A stretch of DNA of 64,000 nucleotides, taken from positions 1 to 64,000 of the forward strand of contig JAETUM010000005.1 in assembly GCA_021768625.1 (NCBI GenBank), read 5' to 3'. The position numbers were made by a program, and so were the translations under genes. Under the pieces are notes generated by a model, which was given only the letters and a program-made list of their open reading frames with translations, was not told the DNA's origin and ran no database searches. This DNA comes from Candidatus Stoquefichus sp. (GTDB lineage Bacteria; Bacillota_I; Bacilli_A; Erysipelotrichales; Coprobacillaceae). Positions within the stretch are counted from its first letter, which is position 1, and each line of letters begins with the position of its first letter. Of the stretch, positions 9,478 through 18,300 are shown one piece after another.

Positions 9478-9490
9478 AGAGGGGTATATT

Positions 9491-11650
9491 ATGAAGATTA
9501 CTATGCAAAGAACATCACCAAACTATCGTCAAAAACTCTCTACACATCGTATTATGAGAGATTTAACAATTGGTTTATTGGTGATTGTTGCTTGTTCATT
9601 AATTTGTCAATATATGATTGTAAAGTCAAACCCTATGCAAAGTGTAACAAAAGCAGCACTTATTTATGGTGTTTCTGTAGGTGTTGCACTTATTACAGAA
9701 ATTGTATGGGCTTTGATTCATAAATTAGATATTATCGAGCATTTAAAGAATAGTTTTCCATTGGTAACATCAATTATTTTTGCTTTAACATTACCAATCG
9801 GAACACCTTTATATGTTGTTGCTATAGGTTCATTTATTGCTATTTTCTTTGGAAAATTAGTTTATGGAGGATTTGGACAAAATATCTTTAATCCTGCTTT
9901 GGTAGGACGTGTTGTTGTTCATTTAGCCTATGGTGCATCATTAACAACAAGTTTACCAGTTAATGGTATTGATATTGCTACAAAAGCAACTCCTGCAACA
10001 ATGCTTGCTGGAACAAATTGGTTAGGTGGAGAAGGATTCACTTATAATTTATTTGATTTGTTTATTGGAACACATGCAGGTGCTTTAGGTGAAACATGTG
10101 CATTAGCAATATTGATTGTTGGTATTATTTTAGTTATCAGACATGTGTTTGATGCAAGAATACCAGTTGCTTATTTAGGAACTGTTCTTGTATTAAGTGA
10201 AGTATTCGCTTTAGTGAATGGTTTAGATCCTATTACTTATCCACTTGTTCATTTATGTATTGGTGGAGTTGTCTTTGGTGCAGTCTTTATGGCTACAGAT
10301 CCAGTGACATCACCATCCAGTCCATTAGGAAAAATTTTATATGGTATTTGTTTAGGATTCTTAACAATGATTATTCGTTTGAAAGCAAATTATCCTGAAG
10401 GTGTTTTATTCTCAATCTTAATTATGAATATGTTTACACCATTTATTGATTCAATGATTTTGGGAAGAACAAGTGAAAATACAACAAAACAATGGATAGC
10501 TATTGCATTAAGTTTATTAATTGCTGTAGCATGTGTCTTTGGTATTGGACAATCTTTGAAGAATCAATTAGAGACAGAAAAACAAGAAGCTATTAAGGCT
10601 GAAGAAGAAAAGAAAAAGAAAGAAGCTGAAGAAGCTGCTAAGAAACCAAAATGGAATGTTTTAAGTAAGATTAAGGGTGGATATTTAATGGAAACTTATG
10701 GATTTGGTGGTGAAGATAAACCAATGAAAGTTGAAGTTAAGTTATCTAAAGACAAAATTACTTCTGTAAAGGTTGTAGAATATACTGGAGAGACAGCAGG
10801 ATATGGGTTAGATTTAATTGAAGGTAAATCTACAAATGAAAAAGCCAAAGCTTTCTATGATAAAGTATTGAAAAATGGAATTGCAGTGAAAGATGTTGAA
10901 GGCGTTGATACTGCAACAGGAGCTACAATGACAACTAATGGTATTATGAATGCTATTAAAGGTGCTATTGAAGCGTACGAAAGTGAGCCAGTTGTTAAAG
11001 GCAATGTATATACTTATACATTAACAGCTAAAGGATTTGGTGGAGAAAATAATCCAATGAAGGTTGAAGTTTCTATTGATAAAGCAAAATCACAAGTTAC
11101 TTCTGTGAAAGTTGTTGAATATGCTGGAGAAACGGCAGGTTATGGTTTAGATCTTATTGAAGGAAAATCAACAAATGAGAAAGCCAAAGCTTTCTATGAT
11201 AAAGTCCTTAAAGGTAAATTTGCAACAAAAGATGTTGAAGGTATTGATACTGCAACAGGAGCAACTTTAACTACTAAGGGTATTATTGATGCTATTAATC
11301 AAGCTATTGAGAAAGTGAATGCTATCTTAGTTCCTAATAAAGATGGTTTTTATGAAATCAAAGCGAATGGTTTTGGTGGAGAAAATAAACCTATGACTGT
11401 ATTAGTTAAGGTTAATGGAGATAAGGTTACTGTAAAAGTAAAAGATTATGCTGGAGAAACAGCAGGATATGGATTAGATTTAATTGAAGGTAAATCTACA
11501 AATGAAAAAGCCAAAGCTTTCTATGATAAATATTTAAAATCATCATTTAGTAAGAAAGATATAGAAGGTGTAGATACTGCAACAGGAGCAACAATGACTA
11601 CGAAAGGAATCGTTGAAGCAATTGAAAAAGCAATTGCTACAGCTAATTAG
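9491..11650 (+). CDS. rnfD: RnfD fused to three C-terminal FMN-binding domains
   Basis: Residues 1 to ~360 are a standard membrane RnfD. They contain many helices, the KATPATML segment near residue 167 where RnfD usually carries covalent FMN, and the conserved MATDPVTSPSSPLGK loop. A charged EEEKKKKEAEEAAKKP linker then leads to three tandem FMN_bind domains of about 110 residues (roughly 396-496, 505-608 and 617-719). Each has GFGGE(D/N)(K/N)PM, GETAGYGLDLIEGKS and a TATGAT(M/L)TT motif matching the S/T-GAT covalent flavinylation site. RnfD normally ends at 310-360 residues, so this 719-aa form has doubled in length. RnfG follows as a separate gene. Confidence 0.93.
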   Translation: MKITMQRTSPNYRQKLSTHRIMRDLTIGLLVIVACSLICQYMIVKSNPMQSVTKAALIYGVSVGVALITEIVWALIHKLDIIEHLKNSFPLVTSIIFALTLPIGTPLYVVAIGSFIAIFFGKLVYGGFGQNIFNPALVGRVVVHLAYGASLTTSLPVNGIDIATKATPATMLAGTNWLGGEGFTYNLFDLFIGTHAGALGETCALAILIVGIILVIRHVFDARIPVAYLGTVLVLSEVFALVNGLDPITYPLVHLCIGGVVFGAVFMATDPVTSPSSPLGKILYGICLGFLTMIIRLKANYPEGVLFSILIMNMFTPFIDSMILGRTSENTTKQWIAIALSLLIAVACVFGIGQSLKNQLETEKQEAIKAEEEKKKKEAEEAAKKPKWNVLSKIKGGYLMETYGFGGEDKPMKVEVKLSKDKITSVKVVEYTGETAGYGLDLIEGKSTNEKAKAFYDKVLKNGIAVKDVEGVDTATGATMTTNGIMNAIKGAIEAYESEPVVKGNVYTYTLTAKGFGGENNPMKVEVSIDKAKSQVTSVKVVEYAGETAGYGLDLIEGKSTNEKAKAFYDKVLKGKFATKDVEGIDTATGATLTTKGIIDAINQAIEKVNAILVPNKDGFYEIKANGFGGENKPMTVLVKVNGDKVTVKVKDYAGETAGYGLDLIEGKSTNEKAKAFYDKYLKSSFSKKDIEGVDTATGATMTTKGIVEAIEKAIATAN
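10672..11648 (+). repeat. Three tandem FMN-binding domain repeats inside rnfD
   Basis: The equivalent GGAGA(G/A)AC sites start at 10787, 11126 and 11453, a period of about 330 bp. The core coding for GETAGYGLDLIEGKSTNEKA is nearly unchanged in all three units, even at many third positions, which points to recent duplication or ongoing gene conversion. Confidence 0.9.
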
Positions 11651-11662
11651 GAGGTAAGGAAT

Positions 11663-12196
11663 ATGAATAAAATAGTAAAATTAACTCTTTTCCTTGCAGT
11701 TGTTGCTGGACTTTCAGGAGCTGCTTTATCATTTGTTTATCAAATGACTGATCCAATTATTCAAGAAGCTGCTATTGCAAGTGAAAAAGAAAACTTAGTA
11801 AAAATATATACTTCTGGTGAAGAATTTAAAGCACTTGATACAGGTTTGGCTGATTATACTGCTTTACAAGGATGTTATGAAGCAAGCAGTGGTGGAACTG
11901 TAAAAGGTTATGTTTATAAATGTAGTGTCACTGGATATGGTGGAGCAAGTACTCCAATTGTTTATTTAGTTGCATTAGATCAAGATGGAACTTATAAAGG
12001 ATATGAAGTGATTGATTGTAGTGGAGAAACAAGTGGCTTTGGTTCTAAAGTTGCTGAAGATAGTTTCAAAAATGGAATTGTAGGAAAAAATATTGGTGAT
12101 TCTATTGATACAATTTCTGGAGCAACAATTTCTTCATCTGCTGTTGTTGATGGAATTAATCAAGCAACAGAACATTATAATGCTAATTTTAAATAA
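11663..12196 (+). CDS. rnfG: Rnf electron transport complex subunit RnfG
   Basis: RnfG carries a covalently bound FMN on the outer face of the membrane. The 177-aa protein has one N-terminal membrane helix (residues ~5-27) and an FMN_bind domain with GETSGFGS and SGATISS, whose Thr is the expected flavin attachment site. Length is normal to slightly short. GGAGG lies upstream, 12 bases after rnfD. With the three domains on RnfD, the complex would have four extracytoplasmic-type FMN_bind modules. Confidence 0.95.
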   Translation: MNKIVKLTLFLAVVAGLSGAALSFVYQMTDPIIQEAAIASEKENLVKIYTSGEEFKALDTGLADYTALQGCYEASSGGTVKGYVYKCSVTGYGGASTPIVYLVALDQDGTYKGYEVIDCSGETSGFGSKVAEDSFKNGIVGKNIGDSIDTISGATISSSAVVDGINQATEHYNANFK

Positions 12197-12209
12197 GGAG
12201 GGGACATAG

Positions 12210-12869
12210 ATGAAAAAATTAGATATTTTCAAAAAAGGTTTATTTATTGAAAATCCAATCTTTGTTTTATTGCTAGGTCTATGTTCAGCCTTAGCAATTA
12301 CAACATCACTTACAAATGCGATTGGTATGGGAATGGCTGTTACTTGCGTATTAATTATGAGTAATGTGATTATTTCTTTATTAAGAAATATTATTCCTAA
12401 TGAAATTAGAATTCCTGTTTTTATTGTTGTTATTGCAACATTAGTTAAATGTGTTCAAATGTTAATGAATGCATATACTCCAGCTTTATATGAATCACTA
12501 GGAGTATTCATTCCATTAATTGTTGTTAACTGTATTATTTTAGGTAGAGCTGAAAGCTTTGCTTCTAAAAATGGTATTGTTGATTCTTTATTAGATGCTT
12601 TAGGAATGGGATTAGGATATACTTTTGCAGTATTAGTTATTTCATTTTTTAGAGAACTTATTGGAACTGGTGGATTAAGTTTATATAATCCATTTGATGC
12701 AAGTCAAGTCATCTTTGATGTTAAGATTTTTGCAGATTATGCAGTTTCATTATTTACACAACCTGCTGGAGCATTTATGACTTTAGGTTGTATACTTGCT
12801 TTTGTTCAATTCTTAAAGATAAAAAAAGAAAAGAAAGCAAAGAAATTAAAAGAAGCGGAGGTAAAGTAG
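12210..12869 (+). CDS. rnfE: Rnf electron transport complex subunit RnfE
   Basis: RnfE is one of the two related six-helix membrane subunits that hold the central iron-sulfur site of Rnf. The 219-aa protein has helices throughout, conserved NP near the N-terminus (ENPIFVLLLGLCSALAI), a cysteine in GLCSA and one in VVNCIILGRAE, the pair expected to ligate the intramembrane cluster. AGGAGGGG precedes the start. The tail is basic and rich in lysine. Confidence 0.95.
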   Translation: MKKLDIFKKGLFIENPIFVLLLGLCSALAITTSLTNAIGMGMAVTCVLIMSNVIISLLRNIIPNEIRIPVFIVVIATLVKCVQMLMNAYTPALYESLGVFIPLIVVNCIILGRAESFASKNGIVDSLLDALGMGLGYTFAVLVISFFRELIGTGGLSLYNPFDASQVIFDVKIFADYAVSLFTQPAGAFMTLGCILAFVQFLKIKKEKKAKKLKEAEVK

Positions 12870-12870
12870 T

Positions 12871-13443
12871 ATGGAATTAGTCAGTTTATTTATTGGATTA
12901 ACTTTTGTTAATAATGTTGTGTTAAGTAAATTCTATGCTATTTGTCCATTATTAGGTGTTTCTAAGAAACCTAAAAATGCTTTAAACATGGGATATGCTG
13001 TTACATTTGTTATTTTTGTATCATCAATTGTGACTTGGTTAATATACAATTGTATATTAGTACCATTAAAAATTGAATATCTAGATTTAATTACATTTAT
13101 CTTAGTAATTGCTTCACTTGTGCAATTTGTTGAAATGTTCTTAAAGAAAACAAGTCCAGAGATTTATAAATCAATGGGTGTTTATTTACCACTTATTACA
13201 ACAAACTGTGCTGTATTAGGTGTTGCATTAGATAATATTAGTGCAGGATATAATTTAATTGAAGCTGCTGTAGCAGGTTTAGCTGTATCAATTGGATTTA
13301 CAATTGTTATTTATATTTTCGCTACAATTAGAGAAAGATTAGATATTGCTAATGTTCCAGAAAGTTTTAAAGGAACTCCAATTGCATTAATCACTGCTGG
13401 GATTATGGCTTGTGCTATAGCTGGAATCGCAGGTCTTGTTTAA
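12871..13443 (+). CDS. rnfA: Rnf electron transport complex subunit RnfA
   Basis: RnfA is the partner of RnfE. The 190-aa protein has six predicted membrane helices, the NNVVLSKFYAICPLLGVS motif near the N-terminus and LITTNCAVLGVAL in the middle; the two cysteines are the expected cluster ligands. It starts one base after rnfE ends, and its stop codon overlaps the ATG of the next small gene (TAATG), so translation is coupled along the operon. Confidence 0.95.
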   Translation: MELVSLFIGLTFVNNVVLSKFYAICPLLGVSKKPKNALNMGYAVTFVIFVSSIVTWLIYNCILVPLKIEYLDLITFILVIASLVQFVEMFLKKTSPEIYKSMGVYLPLITTNCAVLGVALDNISAGYNLIEAAVAGLAVSIGFTIVIYIFATIRERLDIANVPESFKGTPIALITAGIMACAIAGIAGLV

Positions 13444-13616
13444 TGAATATTTGGGCATTTGTTTGGATGGCTATTTTAGTAGCTGTCTTTATTGGAACAT
13501 ATTTATGGAATAAAAATACACCTCAACCAGAGGGGTGTGAAGATATGAGTGAATGTAGTGGATGCAATAATATTGCATGTGCACATCATAGTGCTCATCA
13601 TGAGGAGGAAAAATAA
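13443..13616 (+). CDS. 57-aa membrane-anchored Cys/His-rich peptide inside the rnf operon
   Basis: The ATG overlaps the rnfA stop (TAATG) and the last base overlaps rnfB. The product has one N-terminal membrane helix (residues ~4-22), a short linker, then Cys 32, 38, 41 and 46 and four histidines (AHHSAHH) in a hydrophilic tail. The arrangement recalls FeoB-associated Cys-rich membrane proteins, but the operon position argues for a role in Rnf. The cysteines could hold an iron-sulfur cluster or another metal; this is inference. A later GTG or TTG start would remove the helix and is less likely. Confidence 0.75.
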   Translation: MNIWAFVWMAILVAVFIGTYLWNKNTPQPEGCEDMSECSGCNNIACAHHSAHHEEEK

Positions 13617-13927
13617 TGAACATTAGTGCTGTATTGGCTTTGGTTGTTATTGGAGCAGTACTTGGGTTGATTTTGGGAATTGCTAATAAGTATCTTATTG
13701 TAGAAGAAGATAATCGTATTGGTGATGTAACTGAAATGCTTCCTGGGGCAAATTGTGGAGCATGTGGTTATCCAGGATGTTCTGGTTTTGCAACTGCTTT
13801 GGTTGAAGGAGAAGCAAGCAAAGTATCTACTTGCTTAGTAAGTAATGCTGAAGCAAGAGAAAAAATTGCTACTTATTTAAATGAAACTCCAGGACCAGAT
13901 GGAACAACTGTTAATGTCACAATTTAG
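13616..13927 (+). CDS. rnfB: Truncated RnfB with only the membrane anchor and first cluster motif
   Basis: RnfB normally accepts electrons from ferredoxin through several 4Fe-4S clusters. This 103-aa version keeps the N-terminal helix (residues ~4-24), the ANCGACGYPGC motif (Cys 47, 50, 55) and Cys 73, giving C-x2-C-x4-C-x17-C for one cluster. It then ends after about 30 residues. Clostridial RnfB usually continues with ferredoxin-type domains to 250 residues or more. A terminator begins within 20 bases, and no downstream frame continues the protein, so the short form appears real rather than frameshifted. Confidence 0.9.
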   Translation: MNISAVLALVVIGAVLGLILGIANKYLIVEEDNRIGDVTEMLPGANCGACGYPGCSGFATALVEGEASKVSTCLVSNAEAREKIATYLNETPGPDGTTVNVTI

Positions 13928-13944
13928 TTAAAGAATTATAATAG

Positions 13945-13986
13945 GACTTGATTTCTTACTTGTTAAGAAGTCAGGTCTTTTTTATT
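13945..13986 (+). terminator. Terminator of the rnf operon
   Basis: GACTTGATTTCTT pairs with AAGAAGTCAGGTC (with G-U pairs), followed by TTTTTTATTTG. Confidence 0.75.
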
Positions 13987-14026
13987 TGTTTTCAATAATA
14001 TGGTTTTATCAGATTATTTTAAAAAG

Positions 14027-14058
14027 TGCATTTTGTACAAGAATAATGCATTTTGTGC
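14027..14058 (+). promoter_or_regulatory. Direct repeat pair, putative LytTR (AgrA-type) binding site
   Basis: TGCATTTTGTAC (14027-14038) and TGCATTTTGTGC (14047-14058) are direct repeats starting 20 bp apart, about two helix turns. LytTR regulators bind such spaced direct repeats just upstream of the -35 box. The pair lies 17 bp before the candidate -35 of agrD. Assignment to the AgrA-like regulator at 40.2-40.9 kb is inference. Confidence 0.65.
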
Positions 14059-14075
14059 AGTGTGTATTCCTAATT

Positions 14076-14117
14076 TTGTCGAACTCCTTTATAGTTAATT
14101 ATATATATTAAAGGAGG
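14076..14117 (+). promoter_or_regulatory. Promoter and RBS of the agrD-agrB-rhs transcript
   Basis: TTGTCG (14076-14081) and TATATA (14100-14105) with an 18-bp spacer. The longer spacer and poor -35 fit a promoter that needs an activator. AAGGAGG (14111-14117) lies eight bases before the agrD ATG. Confidence 0.5.
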
Positions 14118-14125
14118 ACAGATTA

Positions 14126-14281
14126 ATGAAAAAAGTTTTAAAAGAATTACAAGATTATTGCTTAAAGGTGGTGTCAGGATTATTCTTATATGTAGGTATA
14201 ACAACTGTTAACTCTTCATGTAATGCTATCTTTCATCAACCAGAAGAAAGCAAATCATTAGAACGTTTTAAAAATATCTAA
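14126..14281 (+). CDS. agrD: AgrD-like cyclic autoinducing peptide precursor, 51 aa
   Basis: A 51-aa product with the three-part AgrD layout. An amphipathic N-terminal helix (residues 1-25, ending KVVSGLFLYVG) is followed by a core with one cysteine (NSSCNAIF, Cys 32 to Phe 36) and an acidic, proline-containing tail (HQPEESKSLERF). Cys four residues before the junction would form the usual five-residue thiolactone ring (C-N-A-I-F). Its stop codon overlaps the agrB ATG by one base. It has a strong AAGGAGG site and the LytTR-type repeat upstream. The exact cleavage points are predicted by analogy only. Confidence 0.85.
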   Translation: MKKVLKELQDYCLKVVSGLFLYVGITTVNSSCNAIFHQPEESKSLERFKNI

Positions 14282-14841
14282 TGAATATAATTAATCAATT
14301 AATTGATCATAAGATTATTGCAGAAGAGGATAGGGATATATATGAATATGGATATGTTAATTTTAGATTATATGCTATTTTTCTCATATTTGTATTGTTA
14401 GGAAATATCATATTAAAGAATTATTTATATACGATCATATTTTTAATATGTGTATTTCAATTAAGAAGATTTAGTGGGGGATTACATTTAAGTGACTCAA
14501 AAAGTTGTTTGTTTTTATCAACAGTTGTCACACTTATTATTCCGATGCTGTGTCAATTTTATGATTTTAATATTATATATAAGTTATTCATTCAAGGTAT
14601 TATGCTGTTAATATACATATTTCTTCCGGTCGTTGATACACGTAATAAAATTTTAAATGATAATGAAAAGGTTGCTTATAAAAGAAAGTTAATGATATAT
14701 GTTTTTATTGATAATATCATTTTAATGATTTGTTTGTTGATGAAATTCAATGGTATATATATGGTTATTTTATATTCAATGCTTTTAGTACTTATATCTA
14801 ATATTGTTGGTTTATTATTAAAAAAGATAAATATTATGTAA
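14281..14841 (+). CDS. agrB: AgrB-like accessory membrane peptidase
   Basis: AgrB removes the AgrD tail and forms the thiolactone. This 186-aa membrane protein contains RRFSGGLHLSDSKSC. The catalytic pair is His 69 and Cys 76, seven residues apart as in staphylococcal AgrB (His 77/Cys 84), preceded by the conserved RRFSGG. About five or six hydrophobic segments are visible. Translation is coupled to agrD. No agrC or agrA follows; a hairpin follows instead. Confidence 0.92.
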   Translation: MNIINQLIDHKIIAEEDRDIYEYGYVNFRLYAIFLIFVLLGNIILKNYLYTIIFLICVFQLRRFSGGLHLSDSKSCLFLSTVVTLIIPMLCQFYDFNIIYKLFIQGIMLLIYIFLPVVDTRNKILNDNEKVAYKRKLMIYVFIDNIILMICLLMKFNGIYMVILYSMLLVLISNIVGLLLKKINIM

Positions 14842-14870
14842 ATTGATATGTTTTATGCATATCAATTTTC
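14841..14870 (+). terminator. Leaky-looking hairpin between agrB and the rhs genes
   Basis: AATTGATATG (14841-14850) pairs perfectly with CATATCAATT (14858-14867) around a seven-base loop and is followed only by TTC. The weak T tract, and the lack of room for a new promoter before the next RBS, suggest partial read-through into the secreted-protein and rhs genes. Confidence 0.6.
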
Positions 14871-14889
14871 ATTATTAAAAGGAGAAAAC

Positions 14890-15369
14890 ATGAAGGGAAA
14901 ACAAATAAAGAGATTATTAATTGCTTTTGTTATTTGTATGATAGCTATAACTTCTGTGAAAGCATATGTGGATTATCATGCAAATGCAGTACAAGTGGAT
15001 AATGGATATTATCCAAATGGAGAGTTTGGTAAATTAGACAAGAAGAAATCTCCTATTGTTAATATGACAATTTTATTAAAATTGTTAAATACAGCTAATT
15101 TTTGTGATGAAGATTGGTTTGAACAAGTTAGAGCATTATTATTTATTATGGGAGCTCAAGTTGATATGCATATTGAAGATGATGATGAATTTGTTCATGA
15201 ACTGATGGTTAAACAAAAGAGAATCGTTATTGCTTTAAAGGCTATTGAGGGAAAATATCCAGCAACACAGGTAAAACTGGAAGATATTGACGAATTAGAA
15301 GCAGCATATAATGATTATCATGATTATTATTATCAACATTATAATATGGGAGGTGTTGATAATGAATAG
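14890..15369 (+). CDS. Small secreted or membrane-anchored protein preceding rhs
   Basis: A 159-aa protein starting at ATG 14890 behind AAAGGAGAA; an in-frame start further upstream would lie inside the hairpin and has no RBS. It has a basic N-terminus and a hydrophobic signal or anchor (residues ~6-25, LLIAFVICMIAITSVKA). A soluble helical part rich in acidic and aromatic residues follows, ending in a Tyr-rich tail. No family is recognised. Its last eight bases overlap the rhs start, so the two are translationally coupled. It may help export or hold the Rhs protein; that is inference. Confidence 0.75.
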   Translation: MKGKQIKRLLIAFVICMIAITSVKAYVDYHANAVQVDNGYYPNGEFGKLDKKKSPIVNMTILLKLLNTANFCDEDWFEQVRALLFIMGAQVDMHIEDDDEFVHELMVKQKRIVIALKAIEGKYPATQVKLEDIDELEAAYNDYHDYYYQHYNMGGVDNE

Positions 15370-18300
15370 AATGATGAAATCTATAAAAAAGGTATTACTT
15401 ATTATTGTTACTGTTACTATTTTTATATCATCCTTTCAAATCTTTGGAGATGTTTATGCAGTAGAGAATAATAAGATTGATGATGAGAATACACATGGAG
15501 AATATAACAAAGATATTCAAGAAGAAGCGAGTCACCAAACGCAAATCAATAAAACAGATCCAGATGTTATTATCAAAGAACCAACAATTGTTGAGGACAC
15601 AAGTCGTTTTGATGATGAGGATGAATTAATTAATGAAAGAACAGAAAATTCTAAAACATATCAGCTAGATTCTGGGAAATATGTTACAGAATATTATTTT
15701 CAACCTGTTCATAAAAAAGAGGGAGAAAAGTATGTTGAGATTGATAATACTTTGGAAAAACAATCAAGTTTTTTTAGAAGTGCTCAATCATCATATTCTA
15801 ATAAAGATGGCTTATATGATTTTCAAGTGAATAATGGTTATATTGAAATAAGTGATTCAAATGATCAAATATTAACTATGATTCCAGAAGGAAATTTAAA
15901 GAATTTTGCAGTGAAAGAAAATGTTATTTTATATTCTTCAATATTAGATAATGTTGATCTTGAATATAGAGTTGAATCAAATTATATTACTCAAAATATT
16001 TATATAAATGGACAAGTCAATATTGATAGATATTCATTTCAATTAAATGGTGATCATTTCATTGCTGAAGTTAATGAAGAAGGGAATTTAGTTTTAAAGA
16101 AGGATACAGAGGTTATTTATACTTTTTTAAAACCATATTTAAAAGATAAAGAAGGAGTCAGAAATGAAGAAACTTCATATGAAGTAAAAAAGAATGATGG
16201 TGGATATGAAGTCACAATTGTTTTTAACGAGAAATGGTTGAATAAAAGTCAATTGGTTTATCCAGTTGCTTTAGCAAGTCAAGTAGAAGTGAATAATGCT
16301 GATGTTACAGAATTAACGTCTTCTTATATTCGTTCTGGTAGACCAGAGATAACAAGTCAATATTCTGATTTATTTGTAGGATATGATGATAATTATTATG
16401 GTGGTCAGGGTAGTGATATTAAAATAGCCAGAGCATTTATTTATTTTAAAATGCCTGATATTGGAAAGAATCAAAGAATAGAAAGTGCAAGTTTAAAATT
16501 ATATAAAGAACAGGACTTAGCTGATAACGAACTTAATGAGATTGATGTTTATAGTACAAATTCATATGTTGATCCAAGTACAGTGAATTGGAATAATCAG
16601 CCAAAGGATAAAACAAAAATATCAACCAAAGCTTTTACAAAGCCTAAAGGATGGAAGACTTTTGATATAACAAAACATGTAGAGAGTTTGATGAAAGGTG
16701 AGAAAAGAACATTAGTTTTACAAGTTACAGATGAAAGTTCAAAATATCATTGTAATGTTTTCAATACAGAATCATCAGCTTATTTACCAAAAGTAGAAAT
16801 TTATCATAGTGATGATTATGATATAGATCCATCATTAGATTTAGAAAAATTTGATAACACATTAAGAGTTTATGCAAAAGATGGACAATATTTTGAAGCA
16901 TTAAGTATGGAAGGAATAGCAAAGCCATATTCAAGTGTTCATTTTGATTTATATGCTAAAACAGGTGAAAAAGATTATTCTCTTATAAAATCATTAAATG
17001 CTGAGGACAAAGCTTCGCCTTATTTTATTGATCCCATACATATCAGTCATCCAATCAAAGATGTTCAACAATACAAAAAAGAAGAGGTCAATTATACAAC
17101 AAAGTATTTAAAATTTGGAGATATTCCAAAGTATGATACATTCTATGAATATAGAATGAAAGTAGAATACAATGGCAAGAAATCTACAAAAACATTAATA
17201 ACAGATGGTTTTATCTTATATAAAGTCAAATTGGGAGATAATCTTAAAACAATCGCTTCACATTATGGATTAAAAACAAATCAAATTATGAAAGATAACA
17301 ATATGAAATCTTCTAAGATTAAAGAAGACGATGTTTTATTCTTAAGATTTGCAAAAGATAATCCTAAAATACCAAAAGATGTCTATAAACCGCCAGTTAG
17401 AATCAGTACATATCAGGCAAAATATGTTTATAGAGGACCATCATGTTATGGATCATGTTCAGCAGGGGATCCAGTGAATACAAGTATTGGAAATTTCTAT
17501 CATGAATCAAAAGATTTCACAATGACTGATTTTGATGACTTGTTTTTAAGCAGAGTTTATAACTCTTATGGGGAAGATAACTCATCTATTTTCGGTATGA
17601 ATTTCTCTAGTAACTTTGAACAATATATTACCTATACAAAAGAAGATAATATGTTATTTTTTAGAGGTGATGGGAAAATATTAGAAATTTCTAAAAAAGA
17701 TGGGAAATATCAACCAAAGCTATCTGATAAGATAAAGGTTAAAGTTAATGATAAAACAACAGAGATTTATGATAAAACAGATGATATGACTTATATTTTT
17801 AATGAATATGGAATGTTATATCAAATCAGAACACATAATGGTTTTATCTCTCAAATTTATTATGATGATTATGGAATGATTGATTATATTCAAATAGGGA
17901 AAAAGAAAGTTAACTTTGAATATAATTCATATCATTTAGTGAAGTCTATAACATTACCAAATGATACCAAGATCCAATATGTTTATAATGCAGATAGGCA
18001 GTTAACTGAATTCATAGATGCGAATGGAAATAAAGAAAAATATGCTTATGATGAAAATGGAAAAATAAAAAGCATTACAGATAAAAAAGGAGCTGTTCTA
18101 GCTAATAACACGTATGATCAAAATGGTGTTGTTTTATCACAAAAAGATGCAAATGGAAATCTTGTAGAATTTTCCTATAATACTGGTTCTACAAAAGTAA
18201 CTTATAATGGGAAAGAAAGCGAAACATATGCATTAAACAGTGAATATAAGGTCTCTCGTATTTCTTATTCTGATGGAACATCAAAGTCATATACATATGA

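Noticed and set aside
13410-13442. Earlier start for the 57-aa Cys-rich peptide inside rnfA
   Set aside because: The ATG at 13443, overlapping the rnfA stop, gives a proper membrane-helix start; the upstream codons are rnfA sequence in another frame.
13616-13990. RnfB truncation caused by a frameshift
   Set aside because: No ferredoxin-type Cys motifs occur in any frame downstream; a terminator follows directly.
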